Shown piece after piece: positions 35,822 through 44,696 of a DNA stretch of 64,000 nucleotides. Made by a program: the position numbers and the translations under genes. The notes under the pieces were generated by a model that searched no databases, was not told where the DNA came from, and was given only the letters and a program-made list of their open reading frames with translations. Position 1 is the stretch's first letter; the number at the start of each line of letters is the position of its first letter. The stretch comes from Bacillota bacterium (GTDB lineage Bacteria > Bacillota > Clostridia > Ch29): positions 1 to 64,000 of the forward strand of contig JABVCK010000003.1 in assembly GCA_013540605.1 (NCBI GenBank), in the 5' to 3' direction.

Positions 35822-36700
35822 CTACCAGCCCCTATCGGCGAACCTTTCTTCCTTATCCAAACGATCGATTTCAAGACCGTGCATAGGTTCCCCCAAATTC
35901 TCCGAGACATCGGCGAGGATTTCCGGGTCATTGAAATAAGTTGTTGCCTTTACAATTGCCTGTGCCCTTTTTTCCGGATTCGAGGATTTAAATATTCCCG
36001 ACCCTACGAAGATGCCGTCACAACCAAGCTGCATCATAAGAGCTGCGTCGGCGGGGGTTGCTATTCCACCGGCCGCGAAATTGACAACGGGTAACCTCCC
36101 GTTCTCCGCAGCGAATTCAACCAGGTGGTAGGGAGCCCCCATTTCCTTGGCAGCCGTCATTAATTCCTCCCTGGGCATAACCTGAAGCCTTCTTATTTCG
36201 GACATGATCGTCCTCATATGCCGGACAGCTTCAACAACGTTTCCCGTCCCCGCTTCGCCCTTTGTCCTTATCATGGAAGCCCCTTCCCCTATCCTCCTCA
36301 GGGCTTCGCCCAGGTTCCTAGCGCCGCACACAAAGGGTATCCTGAAGGAAGTCTTATCGATATGGAACATCTCATCCGCAGGGGTCAGCACTTCGCTTTC
36401 ATCTATGTAGTCAATTCCGATCGCCTCCAGTATCTGGGCCTCAACAAAGTGGCCTATTCTGACCTTCGCCATGACCGGTATTGAAACGGCCGACTTGATT
36501 TCTTTGATAAGACCGGGATCTGACATCCTGGCTACTCCCCCCTGCCGCCTTATATCCGCCGGAACCCTTTCGAGCGCCATTACCGCAACGGCGCCGGATT
36601 TTTCTGCGATGACGGCCTGGTCCACAGAAACCACATCCATTATTACTCCGCCCTTAAGCATTTGTGCAAGGTTCTTGTTAAGCTCGTACCTTTGATTCAT
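35822..36700 (-). CDS. pdxS: Pyridoxal 5'-phosphate synthase PdxS
   Basis: The 292-residue TIM-barrel lyase makes PLP from ribose 5-phosphate, glyceraldehyde 3-phosphate and ammonia. Key segments: [20 protein letters not shown], the lysine in [28 protein letters not shown], the second lysine in [16 protein letters not shown], and [15 protein letters not shown]. It is divergent from pdxR across a large operator, so it is probably controlled by PLP through PdxR. Confidence 0.97.
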   Translation of the reverse strand: MNQRYELNKNLAQMLKGGVIMDVVSVDQAVIAEKSGAVAVMALERVPADIRRQGGVARMSDPGLIKEIKSAVSIPVMAKVRIGHFVEAQILEAIGIDYIDESEVLTPADEMFHIDKTSFRIPFVCGARNLGEALRRIGEGASMIRTKGEAGTGNVVEAVRHMRTIMSEIRRLQVMPREELMTAAKEMGAPYHLVEFAAENGRLPVVNFAAGGIATPADAALMMQLGCDGIFVGSGIFKSSNPEKRAQAIVKATTYFNDPEILADVSENLGEPMHGLEIDRLDKEERFADRGW

Positions 36701-36746
36701 AAAAAAGCCCCCTTTACAAATATTTTTTTACTGATATAATAGGTTT

Positions 36747-36789
36747 AGATATTGTATCGTTACAATTTGTTTATAACGATACAATATCT
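36747..36789. promoter_or_regulatory. PdxR operator with perfect 16-bp arms
   Basis: AGATATTGTATCGTTA (36747-36762) and TAACGATACAATATCT (36774-36789) are exact inverted repeats around an 11-base spacer. The site lies between divergent pdxS and pdxR. On the minus strand TTGTAA and TATTAT, 18 bases apart, overlap it as a likely pdxS promoter. PdxR binding would thus sit on both promoters. Confidence 0.85.
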
Positions 36790-36846
36790 ATTGTTATTAA
36801 ACCATACGGGGTATTGTCCTGTCAATATCCGCAGGAGGAATGGGTT

Positions 36847-38328
36847 ATGGAGAAAATTGTTACGATACATTTGGATAGGGGGCTGGATACACCCCTATAC
36901 ACTCAGCTCTTCTGGCAGCTTAGATCGCTTATAAAGGAAGGAGTATTTCAGCCCGATGAGAAGCTGCCCCCTATTAGGATGCTGGCATCCGAACTAGGGG
37001 TAAACAGCATAACGGTAGTTAACGCTTATAAACAGCTTGAAAAGGAAGGGCTGGCCTATTCGAAGGTTGGGAGCGGCACTTATATTTCTCCGGTGAACAG
37101 GGATGAACGCTCAACCTTTGCCTATGAGGAAGCGGATGACCTTAGGATGATGGAAAGGGGACAAATATCTGTGAAGGGCGATACGATAAACTTTGCAAGC
37201 GCTACCCCAACGCCCGATTTGTTCCCGGTAGAAAATTTCAAAACGCTTGTAAACAGAGTCCTGGACAGGGATAAGGGGGATGTCTTCGGTTATCAGCAAA
37301 TCCAGGGGTTTCAGCCCCTTAGGCAGTCAATTTGCATGTATCTTGAAAAATACTCCATTACTTCCTCTGTGGACAGCATACAAGTAATATCGGGAGCCCA
37401 GCAAGGTATAGACATAGTGTCGAAGGCCCTTATCGAATTTGGAGATTGTATTTTTATCGAAAGCCCCACTTACAGGGGTGCGATAGAGGCGTTTAAATCC
37501 AGAGGGGCGAGGATAGTAGAGATTCCCATTGAAGAGGATGGTATTAACCTTGGGGAGCTGGAACAGAAGATTTCTTTGTATAATCCTAAGTTAGTCTACG
37601 TTATGCCTAACTTCCAAAACCCTACGGGTTATTCTTACTCGGATGAGAAAAAGCAGAGAATACTGCAGATAGCCAGGGCCCACAACACCTATATAGTTGA
37701 AGACGATTTTCTCAGCGAGCTGTCATATACCGGCAGCACCTCTCTCCCTTTGAAGGCGCTTGACCATAGTGAGAACGTGATATATATAAAGAGCTTTTCC
37801 AAGATATTCATGCCGGGTCTCAGACTGGGTTTTATGGTGGTACCCGGACGTTTGTGGAACAGGGTGTTATCCGCCAAACACACCTCGGATATCTCCACAT
37901 CCGGTCTTATCCAGAGAACCTTTGACCTATACCTGAGGGAAGATGTGTGGGTTGAGCATATTGAATATATGAAAGAGAAGTACAGAAAAAGATATGAGCT
38001 GTTTATGGGTGCATTGAGAGACAGCTTTCCGGGTGAAGTAAACTATAAGGACCCCGGCGGGGGACTTCACGTGTGGTTTCAACTGCCCCAGGGCTATTCG
38101 GACGAGGAAGTGTACGCAAGATGCCTGAAAAAAGGGGTGCTTATCACCCCCGGCTCCCTGTTTTACTCGGGCAGCAGCGGTAGAAGCCACTTCAGAATGA
38201 GCTTCGCTTCCGTGCATTCAGACAGGATAGTAAAAGGAGTAAAAATGGTGGGAAGTGTGCTTGAAGAATACCTGAAAGAGGGAGCCGCAGCCGGCAGTCA
38301 AACTGAGGGCTACAGCCCCTTCATGTAG
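36847..38328 (+). CDS. pdxR: PdxR, MocR-family regulator (GntR HTH + aminotransferase domain)
   Basis: The 493-residue protein starts at ATG 36847 behind GGAGG. Residues 1-80 form a GntR-type winged helix (LYTQLFWQLRSLIKEG, LASELGVNSITVVNAYKQLE). The rest is a fold-type-I aminotransferase domain with GAQQGIDIVSKALI, MPNFQNPTGYSY, DDFLSELSY and the PLP lysine in KSFSKIFMPGLRLGF. MocR proteins of this kind sense PLP and switch pdxST. Position and operator support that role. Confidence 0.92.
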   Translation: MEKIVTIHLDRGLDTPLYTQLFWQLRSLIKEGVFQPDEKLPPIRMLASELGVNSITVVNAYKQLEKEGLAYSKVGSGTYISPVNRDERSTFAYEEADDLRMMERGQISVKGDTINFASATPTPDLFPVENFKTLVNRVLDRDKGDVFGYQQIQGFQPLRQSICMYLEKYSITSSVDSIQVISGAQQGIDIVSKALIEFGDCIFIESPTYRGAIEAFKSRGARIVEIPIEEDGINLGELEQKISLYNPKLVYVMPNFQNPTGYSYSDEKKQRILQIARAHNTYIVEDDFLSELSYTGSTSLPLKALDHSENVIYIKSFSKIFMPGLRLGFMVVPGRLWNRVLSAKHTSDISTSGLIQRTFDLYLREDVWVEHIEYMKEKYRKRYELFMGALRDSFPGEVNYKDPGGGLHVWFQLPQGYSDEEVYARCLKKGVLITPGSLFYSGSSGRSHFRMSFASVHSDRIVKGVKMVGSVLEEYLKEGAAAGSQTEGYSPFM

Positions 38329-38380
38329 GTAAAGAAGAAAACAGATTATCGATCAAATTATCATTGAGGGAGGAGTAAAT

Positions 38381-39694
38381 ATGTGTGATACCATGGTGGC
38401 TCTGGGCAACTCAACAAAGGACGGTTCGGTTCTGTTCGCCAAGAACAGCGACCGCCAGCCCAATGAGCCCCATATCGTCATCAGGGTTCCAAGGAAAGCC
38501 CATGAAAAGGGTTCACGGGTTAAGTGCACATATATAGAAATCGACCAGGCTCCCGTGACCTATGAGGTGCTCCTTTTAAAGCCCTCCTGGATATGGGGTT
38601 GTGAGATGGGCTGCAATGAGTTTGGCCTTAACATAGGAAATGAAGCGGTGTTTACCAGAGAAAAATACGGCAAAGACAGCCTTACAGGGATGGACATGGT
38701 CCGGATTGCCCTTGAAAGATGCAAAACCAGCGATGAAGCCCTTCATATGATTATCGACCTCCTTGGGCAATACGGCCAGGGAGGAAACTGCGGATTCGAG
38801 AAAAAATTTACTTACCACAATTCCTTTCTCATCGCCGACAAAACCTCCGCATGGGTATTGGAAACAGCGGGACAGTACTGGGCGGCGGAAAGGGTCGAGG
38901 ATGTCAGGAGCATCTCCAATTGCCTCACCATAGGCAGCCGATTTGACCTCGGCCACCCCGAGCTTGTCAAACATGCCGTTGACAGAGGATGGTGCAGGGG
39001 AGAAAAGGACTTTCATTTTGCCAGGTGCTACAGCGATCGTCTTATCACCCGCTTCAGCGGGTCAAAACAAAGGCTTGCAGCAAGCACTGCCGGGCTGCAG
39101 CGTGAAAAGGGAAATATTACTGTAAATACTATGAAAAATATATTGAGAAGCCATGATAGCAGGCTTGAAGACAGGCTTTTTACAGGAAGTTCGCTGAAAA
39201 GCATTTGCATGCACGGCGGTTTTCTCTATGGAGACCACACAACCGGCAGTTATATAGCTTCTCTGAACCAAAAAAACTGTACATATTGGGTAACCGGAAG
39301 CTCTACACCCTGTATCTCAATCTTCAAACCGTTATGGCTGATTGAAAACGAAGACTTCACCTTTAGTGAAGATGAAGAGGCACAGGCAGTCGGATACTGG
39401 AAAGAAAGGGAGAGGTTCTTCCGAATGGTCCTGGAGAACAGGATTGCTGATCTTGATGCTTATCTTGAAGAACGGGATAAATTGGAAAGGGAGTTCCAGG
39501 AAAGAGTTGATACCTTGGATCTGAAGGGCAGTAAACACAGTGACCTTTTAGGAATAATGAGATATGCAATGGACCGGGAGAAAGAGTTAATAAACCGGAC
39601 CGTTGAGAGCAATAAAAACAATCCGGCTTCAGTGAAAGGAAACCCCTATTTCAAACATTACTGGAAAAAGCAGAATAGCAGGCTGGGAGAATAG
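38381..39694 (+). CDS. Secernin-type C69 peptidase (Ntn hydrolase)
   Basis: The 437-residue product opens MCDTMVALGNSTKDGSVLFA, with Cys2 becoming the N-terminal nucleophile after methionine removal, followed by KNSDRQPNEP. This is the secernin/U34 dipeptidase pattern. No signal peptide is present, so it is cytoplasmic. Other family-like segments are WGCEMGCNEFGLNIGNEAVF and SRFDLGHPELV. It probably cleaves dipeptides or related amides. GGGAGG precedes the start. It follows pdxR after 52 bases, but a functional link is not evident. Confidence 0.85.
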   Translation: MCDTMVALGNSTKDGSVLFAKNSDRQPNEPHIVIRVPRKAHEKGSRVKCTYIEIDQAPVTYEVLLLKPSWIWGCEMGCNEFGLNIGNEAVFTREKYGKDSLTGMDMVRIALERCKTSDEALHMIIDLLGQYGQGGNCGFEKKFTYHNSFLIADKTSAWVLETAGQYWAAERVEDVRSISNCLTIGSRFDLGHPELVKHAVDRGWCRGEKDFHFARCYSDRLITRFSGSKQRLAASTAGLQREKGNITVNTMKNILRSHDSRLEDRLFTGSSLKSICMHGGFLYGDHTTGSYIASLNQKNCTYWVTGSSTPCISIFKPLWLIENEDFTFSEDEEAQAVGYWKERERFFRMVLENRIADLDAYLEERDKLEREFQERVDTLDLKGSKHSDLLGIMRYAMDREKELINRTVESNKNNPASVKGNPYFKHYWKKQNSRLGE

Positions 39695-39711
39695 TGTCAC
39701 GGGTATGGCGT

Positions 39712-39740
39712 GCGGCAGATTGAGAACCGTACCCTGCCGC
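39712..39740. other. Small hairpin between convergent genes
   Basis: GCGGCAG and CTGCCGC form a 7-bp stem. The next bases, CCGTCCCCTGTCGCACC, loosely echo CCGTCCCCTTGACACC in the element at 6784-6846, so both may be relics of the same dispersed sequence. Confidence 0.35.
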
Positions 39741-39756
39741 CGTCCCCTGTCGCACC

Positions 39757-40194
39757 CTACCTGATTTTGTGTTTCAGCAATAAAAGCTGTTTCACATTAT
39801 CCAGGACAGCGTGACCATCCACCGGTATCATCAGCCACAGCGTACCGTTAAAGGGCTTCGCCGACCTCATGATCTCCAGAACAGCAGGCTGGTACTCGTC
39901 CGACATGGCTTCAATCAAGGGCGCCAGGTCAAGCGTAACGACAACGAGCGCAATGAAGCTCTCCTTCTCAGGATACAGCGTGCATAAGGACTTGCCCGAC
40001 TTATGGTATTTGACATTCCACCCCGGTTTCGCGGAGCATTTGCTGTATGTTATCCTGGGAAGAGCCTTGTACTCCTGCTGAATATAGGCATTCAAGTCCT
40101 GCCACAGTGTCCGTATGGGTTCATTCATGTAACCGGATATCTCATCATATGTGGGAGTATAGCTCCCGTCTAAAACCAGATCCCTTTCGGCCAT
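39757..40194 (-). CDS. DUF3788 family protein
   Basis: This 145-residue soluble protein matches the DUF3788 layout: WQDLNAYIQQEYKALP, then YSKCSAKPGWNVKYHKSGKS, TLYPEKESFIALVVV and a C-terminal GTLWLMIPVDG. Members are small proteins often found beside GyrI-like and WYL genes; function unknown. ATG 40194 (MAERDLVLDGS) follows GGGGATGG. It is 20 bases after the GyrI-like gene and likely in its operon. Confidence 0.75.
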   Translation of the reverse strand: MAERDLVLDGSYTPTYDEISGYMNEPIRTLWQDLNAYIQQEYKALPRITYSKCSAKPGWNVKYHKSGKSLCTLYPEKESFIALVVVTLDLAPLIEAMSDEYQPAVLEIMRSAKPFNGTLWLMIPVDGHAVLDNVKQLLLLKHKIR

Positions 40195-40214
40195 TAAACC
40201 ATCCCCTTTTGATC

Positions 40215-40673
40215 TCACTTAAGCGGAAATACTATCTTCGTCAGAAGCTCACTTTCCGGCACTTCCATGGGAGAGTTATAATAGAACTCATAGGCTACTC
40301 CGGTCGGCGTATGGCCATTTTCATTCATCCATTGCATCATTGCTTTATAAACCGGCTCCATCTGGCTGTACGGACCCTTATACAAGCAGGATACCTGTTT
40401 CCCTGCAGGGATTTCACCTGACTTAATATCACCTTTCCCGGCAATCGGCTTTGCAACGGGAAACCCCATCTCTACATCGAGGTCCTCCATATCCATGTTG
40501 TAATATGCGGCAAAAGCTGCATCCAGTGGTTTTTCGCCAATCTCATTCAGATACTCGATAATAGCTCCATATGCCTTGCCCAGCTCCTGCGGCAAATTGC
40601 CCACCGCCGTCCTTGTACGCATAGAAAGTACAGGTTGAGCCTGCTGCTCGGCTAATTCAAACTTGTAATCCAT
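40215..40673 (-). CDS. GyrI-like small-molecule-binding protein
   Basis: At 152 residues it is a stand-alone SOUL/GyrI-like domain as found at the C-terminus of AraC and MerR multidrug regulators. Typical parts are VLSMRTRTAVGNLPQELGKAY, MEMGF-like DVEMGFPVAKPI, and GKQVSCLYKGPYSQMEPVYKAM followed by EFYYNSPMEVPES. It probably binds hydrophobic or cationic small molecules. It lies downstream of a WYL regulator in the same direction. Start at ATG 40673 with AAAGGGGG ahead. Confidence 0.82.
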   Translation of the reverse strand: MDYKFELAEQQAQPVLSMRTRTAVGNLPQELGKAYGAIIEYLNEIGEKPLDAAFAAYYNMDMEDLDVEMGFPVAKPIAGKGDIKSGEIPAGKQVSCLYKGPYSQMEPVYKAMMQWMNENGHTPTGVAYEFYYNSPMEVPESELLTKIVFPLK

Positions 40674-40734
40674 AGTATTTTGCCCCCTTTGGCTTTTTTC
40701 TTGATTATACCATTACAAATACGACAGCTGTGTG

Positions 40735-41679
40735 TCATGTTTCTTGAGAATATTTTTTGTGAATCCCTGCCCCGATTTCTGCGAGAATCGTTCTAATATG
40801 CGGAGGGCTTATGACCTCGACTCCCATCCCAAAGCTTAAAAGGAATCCATAAAGCCAGTTATTCTCGGGAAGCATAGCCCTAACCATAACCCTTCCGTCC
40901 TCCAGCCTCACCAAATCTTCCCCGAACCACTCCTCAGCAATACCCTCCATCTCTTTTTCAAAGGCCAGCTCAAGCTCAACCACGTTCTCGGGTTTTTGCC
41001 ACTCATTGTCCCAAGGCAGCTCTTCCAGTGATACATCTCTGGGGTCGTAGCATACCTCCAGAACCGTCAGTTCCTTTATCCTGGATAGTTTGAAAAGGCG
41101 AAAATCCTGCCGCATCAAGCACCATGCATATAGATACCATTTTTGTCCCTTCAAGATTAATGAATACGGCTCCACCTTCCGGTTCGTCCTCAACCCGTTT
41201 GAATCTGTATATTCGAATTCAACCACTTTTAAGGTCTCTATTGCCTTGTTTATGACTGCTATCTTGTCTTTAAGATGCTCATTTCCCCCCCATGGGGAGA
41301 AGTCTATCACAAGCCGGTCTGTTTTTGATTTAAGCGTATCAAGCTGTGGTTTTGACATGATGTTTTTAAGTTTTTCCAACAAAACTTCATGCCTGCTGCC
41401 CGGTATGCTGCCCGCAACACCTTTCAGCATAGCAATGATTGCAGCCATCTCATCGGAGGTAAGAACGCTTCTGTCCAAACGGTACCCTTCTGCAATCCCA
41501 ATGCCGCCGTTTACCCCTTGATATGTCACAATGGGTATTCCTGCCAGGTTAATTGCATCAACATCCCGGAGAATGGTCCTGACCGAAACGCCGAACATCT
41601 CGGCCAGCTCCTTTGCCTGCACGCGTTCCTTCCTGAGCAGCACAACCAATATGGAAATCAGCCTGTCCAGTTTCAACAT
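40735..41679 (-). CDS. YafY-type HTH + WYL domain regulator
   Basis: The 314-residue protein has a DeoR-like winged helix at residues 1-60 (VQAKELAEMFGVSVRTILRDVDAI), a WYL ligand-binding domain in the middle (VEPYSLILKGQKWYLYAWCLMRQDFRLFKLSRI) and a WCX-type C-terminal extension. It probably controls the GyrI-like and DUF3788 genes 60 bases downstream. ATG 41679 is chosen over upstream ATGs because GGTGGTG is close. Confidence 0.87.
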   Translation of the reverse strand: MLKLDRLISILVVLLRKERVQAKELAEMFGVSVRTILRDVDAINLAGIPIVTYQGVNGGIGIAEGYRLDRSVLTSDEMAAIIAMLKGVAGSIPGSRHEVLLEKLKNIMSKPQLDTLKSKTDRLVIDFSPWGGNEHLKDKIAVINKAIETLKVVEFEYTDSNGLRTNRKVEPYSLILKGQKWYLYAWCLMRQDFRLFKLSRIKELTVLEVCYDPRDVSLEELPWDNEWQKPENVVELELAFEKEMEGIAEEWFGEDLVRLEDGRVMVRAMLPENNWLYGFLLSFGMGVEVISPPHIRTILAEIGAGIHKKYSQET

Positions 41680-41806
41680 AATCACCACCATGCCACGGGC
41701 TCGGTTCTTTTAATCTTTTCTCCATAGCCGCCGATTTCCCTCTTAACCGCACATAAAAACCATGTGCCTTTCCGGCTTTTTATAACCAATTTGAGTCTAT
41801 GAATCA

Positions 41807-41841
41807 CCAATGACCTGAAACTGCTGTTTTCAGGTCATTGG
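41807..41841. other. 14-bp hairpin after the NtrC-type regulator
   Basis: CCAATGACCTGAAA (41807-41820) pairs exactly with TTTCAGGTCATTGG (41828-41841). It stands five bases beyond the regulator stop and probably ends the efflux/two-component operon, although a U-run is lacking. Confidence 0.55.
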
Positions 41842-41845
41842 GGTA

Positions 41846-43195
41846 TCAGTCAATGCCATACTTCTGCATCCTGTAGATAAGAGCCGAGCGGGTGATATTG
41901 AGAAGCTTCGCTGCTCTCGTTTGGTTTCCTTTGCTTTTTTCCAGGGCAGTCCTTATAAGCTCCTGCTCAATCTGTTCAAGGTCTACCCCCTCATCGGGGA
42001 AATTCACTATACTGCTTTTGTGCTCCTGTGCCTTTGCAGTATTTGAAAAGGGCAGGTGCTCGGGCAATATTTCATCTCCATCACATACTATCGTTGCCCT
42101 CTCAATGCAGTTTTCCAGCTCCCTTATGTTTCCCGGCCAATTATGACTCATCAATACTTCCATCGTTTTTGGCGGTACTTCGATTCGGCTGCTCTTGCGT
42201 TTATATTTGGCAGCAAACTGCTCAACCAGCCGGGGAATGTCCTCTTTCCTCTCCCTTAGCGGTGGTATATCTATATGAATTACATTAAGCCGGTAAAACA
42301 GGTCTTCTCTGAAACTCCCGTTCTCAATGGCCATCTGCAGGTTTTTGTTAGTCGCAGCGATGATTCGCACGTCAACCTTGATTGTGATTGTCCCGCCTAT
42401 TCGCTCAAAGGATTTTTCCTGTATAACCCTTAACAGTTTTGCCTGCATCGATGGATCAAGCTCGCCTATTTCGTCCAAAAAAAGGGTTCCCCCATCTGCC
42501 TGTTCAAACTTACCGGGCTTCCTTGCCACAGCCCCGGTAAACGCTCCCTTCTCATGCCCGAAAAACTCGCTTTCAACAAGATTTGCCGGTATTGCAGCGC
42601 AGTTTACCGAAATAAAAGGTTTCCTTCTTCTACTGCTCTTATGGTGGATCATCCGGGCAATTATTTCCTTTCCTGTTCCGCTTTCCCCTGTAATCAATAC
42701 ACCGGCTTCGGTATCTGCCACCCTGTCTACCATGTCATATATCTCGCGCATTTTTAAATTTTTCGTGTATAGCTCTATATCGGAGAAACTGCTTTCAAGC
42801 TGGTCCCTTAGATACTTTACCTCATGCACAAGGTTGCTCATGTTCAACGCCCTTGACACCTGAATCTTCAATTCGTCGATATCAAAGGGCTTTGTGATAT
42901 AATCATGGGCTCCCATCTTCATGGCTTCTATTGCTGTTTCTATTGTCCCGTGAGCAGTTATCATAATCACCGGCAGGTCCCTCTGCCGTTCCTTTACTCT
43001 GCGCAATACTTCAAGTCCGTCAATTCCAGGCATTTTAAGATCCAGGATTACCAGATCGGGCCTGTGTTTTTCCAGATTTTCGAGAAAATCCGTCCCGTTC
43101 TCAAATTCAACAACTTCAAGGTCCTCTGCTTTGAGGGCACGGGAAATGACCCATCTGATATGCCGTTCATCGTCCACAACTAAAACCCTATGCAT
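41846..43195 (-). CDS. NtrC-type response regulator (REC + sigma-54 AAA + Fis HTH)
   Basis: About 449 residues. The receiver shows VLVVDDERHI, DLVILDLKMPG and DYITKPFD. The AAA domain has GESGTGKE, an intact GAFTGA loop, GGTLFLDEIGEL and FREDLFYRLNVIHI. A Fis-type HTH closes the protein (NQTRAAKLLNITRSALIYRMQ). ATG 43195 is preferred over 43201 because GGAGGGGG is then nine bases ahead. It overlaps the kinase gene. The operon itself begins with a consensus sigma-54 promoter, so this protein is its likely activator. Confidence 0.93.
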   Translation of the reverse strand: MHRVLVVDDERHIRWVISRALKAEDLEVVEFENGTDFLENLEKHRPDLVILDLKMPGIDGLEVLRRVKERQRDLPVIMITAHGTIETAIEAMKMGAHDYITKPFDIDELKIQVSRALNMSNLVHEVKYLRDQLESSFSDIELYTKNLKMREIYDMVDRVADTEAGVLITGESGTGKEIIARMIHHKSSRRRKPFISVNCAAIPANLVESEFFGHEKGAFTGAVARKPGKFEQADGGTLFLDEIGELDPSMQAKLLRVIQEKSFERIGGTITIKVDVRIIAATNKNLQMAIENGSFREDLFYRLNVIHIDIPPLRERKEDIPRLVEQFAAKYKRKSSRIEVPPKTMEVLMSHNWPGNIRELENCIERATIVCDGDEILPEHLPFSNTAKAQEHKSSIVNFPDEGVDLEQIEQELIRTALEKSKGNQTRAAKLLNITRSALIYRMQKYGID

Positions 43196-44651
43196 TAGCA
43201 TCCCCCTCCGACTGCATAGCAGGTATTGTTACGGTAAAGGTCGCGCCTTTCCCCCTAACGCTTCTGGCTTCCAATGTCCCCTGGTGCATTTTAACAATCT
43301 GATGGGCTATGGCGAGACCCAGACCGGTACCCCCATCCCTTGTCGTGAAAAATGGATTGAATATCTTTTCCAGGTTTTCCTGAGGTATCCCCACCCCTGT
43401 ATCGCTGAACTCTATTACCGTTTTTCCTTCCGTACTATAGGTCTTAATTTTCAGTTCCCCGCCATCCGGCATAGCCTGCACCCCATTAAGAATCAGGTTA
43501 AGTATAACCTGCTTAATCTTTTCGCCATCCGCCAGAATTTTCGGCAACTCCTTTTCTTTCTCTATGCTGAGTACAACATTGCTGTCCTTAAGATAGGCTC
43601 TCGTAAACGTCATCACACTATCCAACAGCTGGTTCAAATCCACCGGCACCAGCTGAGGAACAGCCGGTTTTGCGAAATCCAGCAGTTCCTGAATAATCTT
43701 ATTCTGCCTGTCGGCTTGTTCCTTAACTATACCGGTATACTCACTTATCCCCTCATGGGCATTAAGTTCTTTCTCCATGAGCTGTACAGTGGCTCTAATG
43801 ATGCTCAATGGATTCCGCAGTTCATGGGCGATCCCCGATACCAACTGTCCAAGTGCCGCAAGCCTTTCTGAACGCTGGAGCTGGTCTTCAAGCCTCTTTT
43901 TTTCCTTCAACTCCTTTGCCATATGGTTAACGGCTTGCGCCACCTTCCCCAATTCCCCGGGTATCGGGGGTATCCTGTAATCCAGGTCCTCCTGCAGCTT
44001 AAGAATACCATCATTAATACTATTGACTTGCCTGAGAAGGTTTTTAACAATAAATGTAATGCCCAGCGTCCCTGCCGCAAGGCTTACAACTATAATCGCA
44101 AGGGAAAAATATCTAACAAATAGAACCCTTGATATATCGGAGATTAAAATATCCTCAACGGATAGAATGCCGACCGGTTCACCATTATATGTTACCGGCA
44201 TAGCTCTCGTTATCACGTTTCTGGTTCTACCGGAATATGCCATGTGGGGCCGTGGCAGGGGTGGGCCTCCCTCTGTAACCTTCACGCTTATCGTATTCTT
44301 TCCGTCAGGTTCTGTCCTTGCATGCAAATTTATTCTTCGGGATATTATATAATAGCTTATCTTCAGTTTTGGGCTTTCACTTAACAAGGGCTGAACTATT
44401 TCCCTATACTTGCCCTCCAAATACCCCTGCTCAGCCAGATTTCCCGGTATGTTCAGACCCTCTGATGTAAAACGGTCCGACAATGAAGCCAGCATGCCGT
44501 CCAGCTCATCTCTCTTCTGCGAAAAAGCAAGGTCATCAATCTGCTGAGAAAAGAGGATATTCATTAGAATAGCAGCAGTCGGACCAATCAATACCAGTAC
44601 CAGTATTGTAGTTATTTGTTGTTTTATAGTTCTATTTTTAAAAAGCCCCAT
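43188..44651 (-). CDS. Membrane sensor histidine kinase (NtrB/ZraS-like)
   Basis: The 487-residue protein has membrane segments near residues 13-33 and 180-205 with an extracytoplasmic sensor loop of about 145 residues between them. A HAMP domain follows, then HisKA with GIAHELRNPLSIIRA (phospho-histidine), and ATPase boxes NLILNGVQAMPDGG, DTGVGIP, FTTRDGGTGLGL. It follows the efflux permease by 45 bases and is coupled to the NtrC-type regulator. The substrate of the pump or envelope stress may be the signal; that is inference. Confidence 0.92.
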   Translation of the reverse strand: MGLFKNRTIKQQITTILVLVLIGPTAAILMNILFSQQIDDLAFSQKRDELDGMLASLSDRFTSEGLNIPGNLAEQGYLEGKYREIVQPLLSESPKLKISYYIISRRINLHARTEPDGKNTISVKVTEGGPPLPRPHMAYSGRTRNVITRAMPVTYNGEPVGILSVEDILISDISRVLFVRYFSLAIIVVSLAAGTLGITFIVKNLLRQVNSINDGILKLQEDLDYRIPPIPGELGKVAQAVNHMAKELKEKKRLEDQLQRSERLAALGQLVSGIAHELRNPLSIIRATVQLMEKELNAHEGISEYTGIVKEQADRQNKIIQELLDFAKPAVPQLVPVDLNQLLDSVMTFTRAYLKDSNVVLSIEKEKELPKILADGEKIKQVILNLILNGVQAMPDGGELKIKTYSTEGKTVIEFSDTGVGIPQENLEKIFNPFFTTRDGGTGLGLAIAHQIVKMHQGTLEARSVRGKGATFTVTIPAMQSEGDANA

Positions 44652-44696
44652 GCTATCACCCTGAACCCATTTAAATACTCTGACATGCCCATTATA

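Noticed and set aside
40735-41752. A start for the WYL regulator upstream of 41679
   Set aside because: Upstream ATGs have no ribosome site at the right distance; MLKLDRLISIL is the typical beginning.
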